Source: Brotaphodocola sp003480315 (GTDB taxonomy: Bacteria; Bacillota; Clostridia; Lachnospirales; Lachnospiraceae). Taken from it: 64,000 bases of DNA. Positions 1 through 7,865 of this stretch are shown here, piece by piece. The notes under the pieces are model-generated. The model was not told where the DNA came from. It did not search any database and worked only from the letters and a program-made list of their open reading frames with translations. Both the position numbers and the translations under genes were made by a program. The stretch lies in the NCBI RefSeq assembly GCF_964246085.1, contig NZ_CAXTPD010000010.1; one strand, 5' to 3'. The number at the start of each line of letters is the position of its first letter. Position 1 is the stretch's first letter.

Positions 1-1
1 T

Positions 2-421
2 ATTCCGTTTGATACTTATGTATTGATGCTGATCCTGAATCTTCTGCAGATCCGTCTGCCGGAGGCAGTGACAACATTTGCCGGGATTGTCGGAAATGCA
101 AATCCATTTCTGGCCATGCTGATGCTGGGGGTTGGTTTTCAGTTATCGGGAAGCCGGGAACAGTTTGGCGTTATGGCACGGATTCTTTTGATCCGGTATA
201 GTATTGCAGTTATTTTGGCCGTGGCATTTTTCCGGCTGCTTCCTCTGGAACTGGAATATCGTCAGGCCCTGGCGTTTCTGGTATTCAGCCCTATATCTTC
301 GGCAGTTCCGGCGTTTACGGCAGAGCTTGGTGAGGATTTCGGCCTGTCCAGCGCACTCAATTCGATTTCGGCGCTGATCAGTATCTGCTGCATTATTATG
401 GTACTGGTGCTGGTTATGTAA
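2..421 (+). CDS. AEC-family permease, C-terminal part (cut by window start)
   Basis: The frame is open from base 2, so the true start lies upstream; about 139 residues remain. They hold four or five hydrophobic segments and end with the very hydrophobic tail expected of auxin-efflux-carrier-type permeases (AEC family, organic acid transport). A polar stretch (FSPISSAVPAFTAELGED) precedes the last helix, as in this family. It lies 70 bases before aroE on the same strand. Substrate cannot be told. Another AEC gene occurs at 56609. The assignment rests on hydropathy pattern and short motifs, so it is moderate. Confidence 0.6.
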   Translation: MPFDTYVLMLILNLLQIRLPEAVTTFAGIVGNANPFLAMLMLGVGFQLSGSREQFGVMARILLIRYSIAVILAVAFFRLLPLELEYRQALAFLVFSPISSAVPAFTAELGEDFGLSSALNSISALISICCIIMVLVLVM

Positions 422-492
422 GAATTGCTTGCAAGAGGAAAAGAAAACGAGTAAAATAAACCCCAAAATGTTACTGATAGGAGGAAACGACA

Positions 493-1359
493 ATGGAAAT
501 TAGCGGACATACACAAATGCTTTGCCTGATCGGAAGCCCGGTGGGACATTCCGGTTCTCCGGCCATGTACAATTACAGCTTTCAGAAGCTGGGACTGGAT
601 TACGCTTACCTTGCTTACGACATCAAAGAAGAGGAGACCGCAGAGGCAGTAAAGGCACTTCGTCTGCTGAATGTGAAGGGCTTTAACATTACCATGCCAT
701 GTAAGACGGCAGCTCTGGCCTGTTGTGATGAACTGTCTAAGGCAGCTGAGCTGATCGGTGCGGTGAATACGGTGGTAAATGAAAATGGAAAGCTCATCGG
801 CCATAACACCGATGGAATGGGCTGGGTCAGAAACTGCCGTGAAAACGGATTTGAGATCACGGGAAAGAAGATGACCATTGCCGGTTCCGGCGGCGCAGCA
901 ACTGCCATTGAGATCACGGCAGCACTGGAGGGCATGCGGGAAATCTCGATTTTCGCAAGAAAAGACTCCTTCTTTGCCAACGCAGAAGCAACGGTAGAGA
1001 AAATCCGCAAGCATGTTCCGGCCTGCACCGTCAACCTGTTTGATCTGGATGACCAGGAAGCATTCCGCAAGGAAGTTGCAGACAGTGATATTTTCACCAA
1101 TGCAACCCGTGTGGGCATGAAGCCGATGGACGATCAGAGCCTGATCACCGATATGAGCCTGTTCCGCAAGGACCTGGTTGTTTCTGATGTTGTTTACAAC
1201 CCAAGGGAGACAAAACTCTTAAAAGACGCTGCAGCTGCAGGATGTAAGACCATTCCGGGAATCGGCATGCTGCTCTGGCAGGGTGCGGAGGCCTTCAGGC
1301 TTTACACCGGCCAGGAGATGCCGGCACAGGAAGTGATGAAGAAGTACTTCGCAGAGTAA
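493..1359 (+). CDS. aroE: Shikimate dehydrogenase family protein
   Basis: 288 aa, full length for the family. It interconverts 3-dehydroshikimate and shikimate with NAD(P)H in the cytoplasm; some paralogs use quinate. Shikimate-binding residues are visible: PVGHSGSP near residues 16-23, catalytic Lys in NITMPCK (about K71), and GAVNTV then HNTDGMGW with Asp near 107. The dinucleotide-binding loop GSGGAATA is near 130-137. The start is set by AGGAGG at about 480. The gene is not in a standard aro operon but beside an anion permease, an FAD oxidoreductase and chorismate mutase genes, so a catabolic or specialised role is possible (inference). Confidence 0.9.
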   Translation: MEISGHTQMLCLIGSPVGHSGSPAMYNYSFQKLGLDYAYLAYDIKEEETAEAVKALRLLNVKGFNITMPCKTAALACCDELSKAAELIGAVNTVVNENGKLIGHNTDGMGWVRNCRENGFEITGKKMTIAGSGGAATAIEITAALEGMREISIFARKDSFFANAEATVEKIRKHVPACTVNLFDLDDQEAFRKEVADSDIFTNATRVGMKPMDDQSLITDMSLFRKDLVVSDVVYNPRETKLLKDAAAAGCKTIPGIGMLLWQGAEAFRLYTGQEMPAQEVMKKYFAE

Positions 1360-1370
1360 GTTTCTGTAAT

Positions 1371-2276
1371 TCATAATGCTGTATTTTCCAACTGATAACG
1401 TTTCACATACCTTGTAAAAGAGCGGATGGATGGATAATCCAGAAGCTCTTTTAACGTTACATAATAAATGGAGCGGTGAAGGCGGCTCTCAAAGGGCACG
1501 ATGGCGTATGTGCCATCCTGTGCGCTTGTGGCGATGCTTTTGGAGGAAATTCCGACTCCGAGGTCATGGGCGGCCAGCTGGATAACCAGATCGGACTGGC
1601 TGGTTTCGCAGAGAATATTCGGTGTGATGCCAGCTTCCTCAAAAATCCGGTCCAGGCTTTTTCGCAGTGCGGAAGCAGGAGAGGGCATGATGATGGGAGA
1701 ATCCCTTAAATCCAGAACAGAAAGGCTTTTTCTGGATGCCAGTGGATTGCGCCGGGATACGATTACGGAGTAAAAGTCTTCCTGAATTTTGCAGGAGTAG
1801 AGATCCGGTTCCTGATCCAGCTGCTCCTCCGTGCCGATGATGAATGCGGCATGGATTTTGCGGTCTAAAAGCATCTGCTGTAAGTGGGCGCTGCCGTTTA
1901 CGCTGAAGGAATAATTCAGACCCGGATGCAGGCAGTGGTAGTCGCTTAAAATCTGAAGCAGGTTTGTGTATCCGGCAATCCATAACAGACCGATCTTTAA
2001 GGTTCCGGCCTCTAATAAGCTTTGTTTGTGCATGAGTTCCGAGAGCTGGTCCACGCCGCCGAGGATTCTTTGCGCGTGGTGCGCGAACTGTTCCCCGGCA
2101 TCGGTCAGGGAAACCGATTTGGAGTGGCGGATGAGAAGCGGCACCTCCAGTTCCTCTTCCAGTTTCCGGATCTGCTGGGAGAGGGAGGGCTGGGAAAGAT
2201 ACAGGTTCTTGGCAGCCGCAGAGATGTTTTTCTCTTTGGCGATTTCAAGAAAATAGCGTAATTGTTGCATTTGCAT
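1371..2276 (-). CDS. LysR-family transcriptional regulator
   Basis: 301 aa with an N-terminal winged HTH (MQQLRYFLEIAKEKNISAAA, then LSQPSLSQQIRKLEEEL) and the usual LysR effector-binding domain. The ATG at 2276 is preceded on the minus strand by AAGGAGA, so the longer upstream reading is not used. It is divergent from the SLC13 permease at 2468, and in LysR systems such a partner is normally the target. Inducer unknown; a shikimate-type or dicarboxylic acid is plausible from the neighbours (inference). Confidence 0.9.
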   Translation of the reverse strand: MQMQQLRYFLEIAKEKNISAAAKNLYLSQPSLSQQIRKLEEELEVPLLIRHSKSVSLTDAGEQFAHHAQRILGGVDQLSELMHKQSLLEAGTLKIGLLWIAGYTNLLQILSDYHCLHPGLNYSFSVNGSAHLQQMLLDRKIHAAFIIGTEEQLDQEPDLYSCKIQEDFYSVIVSRRNPLASRKSLSVLDLRDSPIIMPSPASALRKSLDRIFEEAGITPNILCETSQSDLVIQLAAHDLGVGISSKSIATSAQDGTYAIVPFESRLHRSIYYVTLKELLDYPSIRSFTRYVKRYQLENTAL

Positions 2277-2467
2277 GATGAATGTCTCCTTTTTGACAAA
2301 AAACTGTGCTCTTTTTGTGCTATGTTTACAAATAAATACAGTGATATAGGAAAAACTTATTGATTTGATAATATTATGATATTTTACAAGTGTCAATAAA
2401 ATTTATATCATAACGCTACAAGGAAATACAAAACAAAAGAACACCAATAGGAGAAAGGGGTTTCATT
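2277..2467. promoter_or_regulatory. Divergent LysR/permease intergenic region
   Basis: AT-rich 191-bp spacer between the divergent LysR and permease genes. It contains AATATTATGATATT (around 2370), an interrupted palindrome with AATAT/ATATT arms of the T-N11-A kind LysR proteins bind. Ribosome binding sites for both genes lie at its edges. No single convincing sigma-A promoter could be chosen. Confidence 0.4.
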
Positions 2468-3928
2468 ATGAACAACAAAAGCAGCAAAGACACGATTTTT
2501 CTGATCCTGTCGCTGGCAATCATGATTGGGTCAAGATTTGTACCAGAGTTTGGAGGGCTCTCTTCCGAGGCAATCGGAGTGCTGGGTGTATTTTTCGGTT
2601 CCCTGCTTATGTGGATTACCATTTCCATTGACTGGCCGAGCATGATCACGTTACTGGCACTTGGATTTATCCCGACATTCGGTTTCTCAAAGACCTTTTC
2701 AGGCGCATTCGGCAATACGACCGTAGCGTTCCTGATCTTTACCTTTATGCTGGTATATCCGCTTTCCAAGACAAACTTTGTAAGGCGCTGTACCGTATCC
2801 TTTATCACGAACAAGATCGCAAGAAAGGGACCGTGGTATTTTGTATGTTTCCTGTTTGCGGCAGTTACTTTTATGGGGTTATTCGTATCCCCGTCTGTTC
2901 TGTTCGTTGCATTTATGCCCTTCCTTGAGGATATCTTCCAGGTACTCGGTGTGAAGAAGGGCGGTAAAACCGGAAATATGATCATGATGGGAACGGCATT
3001 CTGCATCAGCCTTTCCTCCGGTATGACCGCAATCGGACATGTATGGCCGACCATGGCAATCGGTTATTACACCGCAGCAACCGGAAATGATGTCAACCAG
3101 TTCCAATACATGGCAATGGGGATCCCGACCGGTATTCTGCTGATCATCTTATTAATCCTGGTGTTTAAATTCATTTACCGTCCGGATGATATCCATGAGA
3201 TCAAACCGGAGAATGCAATGGGACTGCGCGGAACCGTTCCGAAGGCAGATACCAAAGAGAAAATTATACTTTCTGTAGTAGGGTTAACCGTATTCTTATG
3301 GGTTGGCCCGAGCCTGATCAAGGGCGGCTTCCCAGAGCTTTACAAGACCATCAACAGCTGGTCTACTGCAATGCCGCCGTTATTAGGCTGTATTCTTCTG
3401 TTTATTACCAGGGTTGAGGGTGAACGTATCTTAAACTTTAAGGAAGGCGTAACCAAAGGAATCCTGTGGGGCAGTATCCTGATGACCGGCGCAGCAACCT
3501 GGCTTGGTTCCTGCTTAACCAACGCAGATATTGGAATCAGCGACTGGCTGACTGCCTCTCTGTCTCCGTTAACTGCGGCACTCCCGGTTACCGGCATGAT
3601 CTTATTCTTTATGCTGTGGGCACTGCTTGAGACAAACTTCTCTTCCAACATTGTTACCACAACCGTAGTAAGCGCAGTGGCACTGTCTGTTTTAACTGCA
3701 CTTCCGGCAGGAGCAGTAAGCGTTGGCGCAGTTGTATGCATGGTTGGTTTTGCAGCCGCTGTCAGCAACATGACACCGGCAGGTCAGAGTACCATCAACA
3801 CCGTAGCAATCGGTTCCGGATGGACCACGACCAAAGACATGTTTATCTGGGGCGGAATTTTTGCACTGATGGCACTGGTTGTGCTGACCTTCTTTGCATA
3901 TCCGCTGGGAACACTCATCATTGGTTAA
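2468..3928 (+). CDS. SLC13/DASS-type anion permease
   Basis: 486 aa, about 12 hydrophobic segments, matching the divalent anion:sodium symporter / SLC13 family that carries di- and tricarboxylates or other organic anions across the inner membrane. The conserved half-sites appear as GNTTVAFLIFTFML near residue 82 and TPAGQSTINTVAIGSGW near 437. GGAGAAAGGGG lies just before the ATG. The FAD oxidoreductase starts 21 bases downstream and the chorismate mutase follows, so this is probably one transcript. Substrate is not determined. Confidence 0.82.
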   Translation: MNNKSSKDTIFLILSLAIMIGSRFVPEFGGLSSEAIGVLGVFFGSLLMWITISIDWPSMITLLALGFIPTFGFSKTFSGAFGNTTVAFLIFTFMLVYPLSKTNFVRRCTVSFITNKIARKGPWYFVCFLFAAVTFMGLFVSPSVLFVAFMPFLEDIFQVLGVKKGGKTGNMIMMGTAFCISLSSGMTAIGHVWPTMAIGYYTAATGNDVNQFQYMAMGIPTGILLIILLILVFKFIYRPDDIHEIKPENAMGLRGTVPKADTKEKIILSVVGLTVFLWVGPSLIKGGFPELYKTINSWSTAMPPLLGCILLFITRVEGERILNFKEGVTKGILWGSILMTGAATWLGSCLTNADIGISDWLTASLSPLTAALPVTGMILFFMLWALLETNFSSNIVTTTVVSAVALSVLTALPAGAVSVGAVVCMVGFAAAVSNMTPAGQSTINTVAIGSGWTTTKDMFIWGGIFALMALVVLTFFAYPLGTLIIG

Positions 3929-3949
3929 GGAAAAGGAGTATAGAGGATT

Positions 3950-5209
3950 ATGGAACGTTTGCAGCAGTATGACGTAGTCGTCGTTGGAGGAGGAACTGCG
4001 GGAGTATCTGCAGCGGTTGGAGCTGCGAAGACGGGAGCGAAAACCCTTCTGATCGAGCGGAATGCTTATCTTGGCGGTGAAGCTACCAATTCCGGAGTCA
4101 GCGCTTTCTGCGGGTTTTATACCTGCGGGGAAAATCCGGTGCGGGTTGTAGAAGGAGTCGGCCGGCTTGTGTTAAATGAGATGGAGGCACTTGGTCCGAC
4201 TGTGGACTACGTTATTTCTGCAACCGGAAACCGCAATATTAATTTTCAGCCTGAGTATTTAAAATGTGCCATGGACAATCTGCTGGAGAAAGAACGGGTG
4301 GATTACTTCCTGCATACGTCTGTAATTGGTGCAGATACGGAAAACGGAACCATTACGGCAATTCACTGTGCGGATGATGAGGGTACCTTTACGGTAGCTG
4401 CGAAGGCATTTGTGGATGCATCTGGAGACGCCAATCTTGCCCGCCTTGCCGGGGCACACCTGGTATGGGGCGGCGATGACGGATGCCCGCAGGCGGCTAC
4501 CATGCCGTTTCGCTTAAGCGGCGTGGACACCAGCTGTGATATGTCTCCGGCTGCGGTGGAGCGTGCCGTTGTGAAGGCAAAAGAAGCCGGAATCCCCAAC
4601 CTCACAAGGGAGAAGGGCTTTATCTTAAAAAAAGAAGGATCTAATATTGTAGGAGTTCTGCTTCCGAGCATTATCCCGGATGCACTGAACGCAGAGGCTC
4701 TTACCAGAATGGAGCGCGAGACCAGAAAGCAGGTACTAAGCTATGTACAGGCATTAAGAACCTATATGCCGGGTATGGAGCATGCAGAGCTGGCTGTGAT
4801 AGGACCGGCACTCGGGTTCCGTGAGACCAGAAAACTGGTTGGAAAAGAGACGATCACCGTGGATGATGTGCTTGCCAGAAGAAAGCGGGATAACAGTGTG
4901 GCCCGCGGCGGCTGGAAGCCGGAGATCCACAAGGATATCAATAAGATGGCGACCTATCTGGAAGTAAAGGAAGGCAGCTATTTTGATATTCCGCTGGGTG
5001 CCCTTCAGTCTGAAAATATCAGAAACTTGTATGGCGCAGGAAGAATGATATCTGCAGACGAGGCTGCTTTTGCAGCCGTCCGTGTTATGGGAACCTGTTT
5101 TGCAACAGGTCATGCGGCGGGTGTCGGTGCAGCCTGCCAGGCCCTGGATGGTGCTGTAAATATAGAACATATCCAGAAAATCTTGAAAAAACAGGGTGCT
5201 TTGGTGTAG
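3950..5209 (+). CDS. FAD-dependent oxidoreductase
   Basis: 419 aa. The N-terminus is a textbook Rossmann FAD-binding fold: DVVVVGGGTAGVSAAVGAAK, then an acidic residue in LLIERN about 30 residues on, then LGGEATNSG. The C-terminal NLYGAGRMISADEAAFAAVRVMGTCFATG is the second FAD-contact region of FAD_oxidored / FAD_binding_2-like proteins. No flavin-transfer or FMN-binding domain and no signal peptide are seen, so it is probably cytoplasmic. Because it lies between an organic anion permease and a chorismate mutase, it may oxidise or reduce the imported acid (inference). Substrate unknown. Confidence 0.8.
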   Translation: MERLQQYDVVVVGGGTAGVSAAVGAAKTGAKTLLIERNAYLGGEATNSGVSAFCGFYTCGENPVRVVEGVGRLVLNEMEALGPTVDYVISATGNRNINFQPEYLKCAMDNLLEKERVDYFLHTSVIGADTENGTITAIHCADDEGTFTVAAKAFVDASGDANLARLAGAHLVWGGDDGCPQAATMPFRLSGVDTSCDMSPAAVERAVVKAKEAGIPNLTREKGFILKKEGSNIVGVLLPSIIPDALNAEALTRMERETRKQVLSYVQALRTYMPGMEHAELAVIGPALGFRETRKLVGKETITVDDVLARRKRDNSVARGGWKPEIHKDINKMATYLEVKEGSYFDIPLGALQSENIRNLYGAGRMISADEAAFAAVRVMGTCFATGHAAGVGAACQALDGAVNIEHIQKILKKQGALV

Positions 5210-5246
5210 AATTGGAAAATGTGCCAATGCGAAATGGAGGTTAAGA

Positions 5247-5807
5247 ATGACATTAGAAGAAGTGCGGAAGATGATTGACAGCGTGGATACCCAGATCAAA
5301 CCGCTGTTTTTAGAACGGATGGCATGTGCGGAACATGTGGCTGCTGCAAAGGCAGAAAACGGTTCTGATGTGTTTGTGCCGGACCGGGAGAATGAGATTA
5401 TTTTAAAACGTACAGGCAATGTGGATGTCAGCGTGAAAAGAGAATATGAAATGTTTCTTCGTCATCTGATGAGTGTCTGCCGCAGATACCAGTACGGAAT
5501 CCTGACAGAAATGCAGGAGCGGGTAATTGCTGATGCTTTAAAGAAGGCCGGCCTGGATGAGCATGTTTCTCATGAGCAGATTACAGTAAGCTTTACCGAT
5601 CACCGGGTAAAAAGCAGTCTGAACCTCTATCTGAATATGATCCGGTTAAATGAGATCCCGATCGATCATATGGAATTAAAAAGTCAGGGCAATGAGCAGC
5701 AGGTGACCATACAGCTGCATGGAAATTTAAACCAGTCAGATATGAGAAGACTTGTTTGCCAGCTTGGAAAAGAAGCAGAGAATTTTCAGATTTTATCATT
5801 ACAGTAA
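5247..5807 (+). CDS. Chorismate mutase (AroQ type) domain protein
   Basis: 186 aa. The first 85 residues look like an all-helical AroQ chorismate mutase (chorismate to prephenate): VRKMIDSVDTQIKPLFLERM, then the Lys of AAAKAENG and the Arg-Glu of PDRENEIILKR, which correspond to active-site positions in the family. The C-terminal 90 residues are not recognised and may be an ACT-like or dimerisation region. The ATG at 5247 follows ATGGAGG; the longer reading overlaps the previous gene. Another chorismate mutase domain is found at 7017. Confidence 0.75.
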   Translation: MTLEEVRKMIDSVDTQIKPLFLERMACAEHVAAAKAENGSDVFVPDRENEIILKRTGNVDVSVKREYEMFLRHLMSVCRRYQYGILTEMQERVIADALKKAGLDEHVSHEQITVSFTDHRVKSSLNLYLNMIRLNEIPIDHMELKSQGNEQQVTIQLHGNLNQSDMRRLVCQLGKEAENFQILSLQ

Positions 5808-5817
5808 AAAACAACAA

Positions 5818-5844
5818 AGCCGTTCAGCTATGAGCTGAACGGCT
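5818..5844 (+). terminator. Perfect 12-bp hairpin after the chorismate mutase gene
   Basis: AGCCGTTCAGCT (5818-5829) and AGCTGAACGGCT (5833-5844) form a perfect stem with a 3-nt loop. It starts 10 bases after the stop codon. There is no U-run behind it, so termination may be weak or need a factor; it could also stabilise the upstream mRNA. Confidence 0.6.
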
Positions 5845-5882
5845 ATATGACATTCAAAGGAAAAAGAGGAAGGAACCATACC

Positions 5883-6752
5883 ATGAAACGCAATGCAGGA
5901 TATCTTTATTTATTAATCACCTTTTTTTGCTGGGGAAGCATTTATGTCGTGAGCAAATATGCGCTTGCGGTGATGGGGCCGGTTACGGTGTCGTTCTGCC
6001 GCTATCTCGTATCGGTGGTCTGTCTGTACGGGATTTTGAAGTGGAAGGGAGGGCATAAGAAGATAGCGAAGGAGCACTGGCCATATCTGCTGATTTTGGG
6101 CGGACTCGGCTATTTTGCCGCGATCATTCTTCAGCTCGGAGGCACCGCGCTTCTGTCAGGCTCTCTGGCATCCCTGATCAATTCCTTAAATCCGGTTATG
6201 ATCTCTATACTGGCAGCAGTCTTTCTTAAGGAAAAGATCACCTGGAAAAATGTGCTCAGCATTGTGGTGTCCCTGATCGGTGTTTACATTATACTGGGCA
6301 ATGGAAGCATGCAGATCAATCCGCTGGGAATCCTGCTTTCTGCAGGTTCCGTGGTACTGTGGTCTGCGGCATCGGTTTCCATCCGCAAGATCTCCGGCTA
6401 TTATGATCCGGTGCAGATCGCTCTGTACGGCATGTGCATTGCACTGCTGTTCAATATTCCGGCGGCTGTTCTGGAAAATATATTTATGACACAGAGCCAT
6501 CCGACAGCAGTTGCCCTTCTTGCCTGTCTGTTTGTGGCGGTGTTTGGCACTGCCGTGGCGCATACCTGCTGGAATAAGAGCCTGCAGCTGCTTAGCGCCA
6601 GCACCTGCTCGATGTTTTATCCGCTGCAGCCTCTGGTTTCCGCGGTGCTCGGCGTGCTGCTTCTTCATGAGGTGATCACATGGCAGTTTGTTGTGGGGGC
6701 GGTTCTGATCTGCTCCGGCATCGTGATTACATTTCTGCCGTCAAAAAAATAA
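5883..6752 (+). CDS. EamA/DMT-family transporter
   Basis: 289 aa with ten hydrophobic segments in two repeated halves, the drug/metabolite transporter (EamA) layout. The N-terminal TFFCWGSIYVVSKYAL and the repeat-ending YIILGNGSMQI are typical. The family exports amino acids, nucleosides and other metabolites. The start at 5883 follows AAGAGGAAGGAACC. It is placed between two chorismate mutase genes, so a role in moving an aromatic compound is possible but unproven. Confidence 0.82.
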   Translation: MKRNAGYLYLLITFFCWGSIYVVSKYALAVMGPVTVSFCRYLVSVVCLYGILKWKGGHKKIAKEHWPYLLILGGLGYFAAIILQLGGTALLSGSLASLINSLNPVMISILAAVFLKEKITWKNVLSIVVSLIGVYIILGNGSMQINPLGILLSAGSVVLWSAASVSIRKISGYYDPVQIALYGMCIALLFNIPAAVLENIFMTQSHPTAVALLACLFVAVFGTAVAHTCWNKSLQLLSASTCSMFYPLQPLVSAVLGVLLLHEVITWQFVVGAVLICSGIVITFLPSKK

Positions 6753-6815
6753 GAGAGTGACCGGCATGCCTGCATTGCAGATATCATAAAATTAACACTT
6801 TAAAGCGATAAACTA

Positions 6816-6844
6816 TTGCGTGTTTTGCAAACTGTTGATATAAT
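6816..6844 (+). promoter_or_regulatory. Sigma-A promoter upstream of the chorismate mutase-shikimate kinase gene
   Basis: TTGCGT (6816-6821), a 17-nt spacer and a perfect TATAAT (6839-6844). A second candidate nearer the gene is TGCTACAAT around 6954-6962, an extended -10 box. The first would give a leader of about 165 nt. Confidence 0.6.
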
Positions 6845-6856
6845 TGCATAAAACAT

Positions 6857-6901
6857 ACAGTACATTCCGGGTATCTGGCAGGATATCCGGAATCTTACTG
6901 T
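6857..6901 (+). terminator. Long leader hairpin, possible attenuator
   Basis: ACAGTA (6857-6862) pairs with TACTGT (6896-6901). Inside, ATTCCGG pairs with CCGGAAT and GTATC with GGATA. It sits directly behind the promoter at 6816-6844 and is followed by TTTATGGG, so it may end transcripts early; function is inference. Confidence 0.4.
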
Positions 6902-7016
6902 TTATGGGCCTGTATTACTACGATATTATCATATAGTCAGAATCAGCAGAACATGCTACAATGAAGGCAGCACGGTGACACGTACGCTGGTTGGGACCGG
7001 AAGAGGAGAAAGTGTA

Positions 7017-7838
7017 ATGGACAACAGAATGGATGACAGAATCGAGGAGATCCGCAAAAAAATCGGAGTATGTGATGACATTATCATCAAGCAGCTGGTA
7101 GACCGTATGGAATGCATTCAGGAGATCATTGCTTATAAGAAGCAGAATGGTATCCCGATCCTGCAGCCGGAGCAGGAAAAAAAGCAGGAGGATAACTTGA
7201 AGCAGAAGCTGGGAGATAATGTATTTGAGGAGGAGATCCTGAATATTTTCAAATACATTGTGAAGAACAGCCGAAAGATTCAGGCAAAGGCCCTGTTTAA
7301 CTACAATATTTTCCTGATCGGGTTTATGGGTGCAGGAAAGAGCACCATTGCCAAGGAGCTGAAGCGTCAGCTGGAGATGAACTATGTGGAGATGGATCAG
7401 CTGATCGTCGATAAGCAGGGGATGTCTATTTCTGAGATTTTCGCGGAATACGGTGAGGTGTATTTCCGGAATCTGGAGTGCAACACACTGATCGAGCTTC
7501 AGAAAAGCAAGCAGACCATTGTTTCCTGCGGCGGCGGTGTGGTGGTCCGGGAAGATAACAAGGATCACATGAAGAAGCATGGCCGTGTCGTGCTTCTGAC
7601 TGCGACACCGGAAACTGTTTACAATCGTGTCAAGGACAGCACCGAGCGTCCGATCCTGAATGACCACATGAACGTGGACTTTATTGCCGGACTGCAGGAA
7701 AAACGCCGCGCGCTTTATGAGGCAGCTGCAGATGTTACAGTAGCAACCGATGGCAAAAATCCGGAAGAAATCTGCAGGGAGATCGTAGAGAAACTGACAC
7801 AGCTGGACCGTGACACGGCAGCAGAGCAGTGCAAGTAA
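7017..7838 (+). CDS. Chorismate mutase-shikimate kinase fusion
   Basis: 273 aa. Residues 1-90 are a helical AroQ-like domain (RIEEIRKKIGVCDDIIIKQL, IIAYKKQNG, ILQPEQE). Residues 97-265 are a shikimate kinase: Walker A GFMGAGKST at 102-110, Asp near 127 (EMDQLI), shikimate contacts R151 and GGG at 172-174, and lid Arg in STERPIL near 211. It phosphorylates shikimate to shikimate-3-phosphate. The ATG at 7017 has AGAGGAGAAAG before it. In the mutase half the RE motif of classical AroQ is replaced by QPEQE, so mutase activity is less certain than kinase activity. Confidence 0.85.
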   Translation: MDNRMDDRIEEIRKKIGVCDDIIIKQLVDRMECIQEIIAYKKQNGIPILQPEQEKKQEDNLKQKLGDNVFEEEILNIFKYIVKNSRKIQAKALFNYNIFLIGFMGAGKSTIAKELKRQLEMNYVEMDQLIVDKQGMSISEIFAEYGEVYFRNLECNTLIELQKSKQTIVSCGGGVVVREDNKDHMKKHGRVVLLTATPETVYNRVKDSTERPILNDHMNVDFIAGLQEKRRALYEAAADVTVATDGKNPEEICREIVEKLTQLDRDTAAEQCK

Positions 7839-7865
7839 ACAGACAGTTGAGAGGAGGAACGTATT

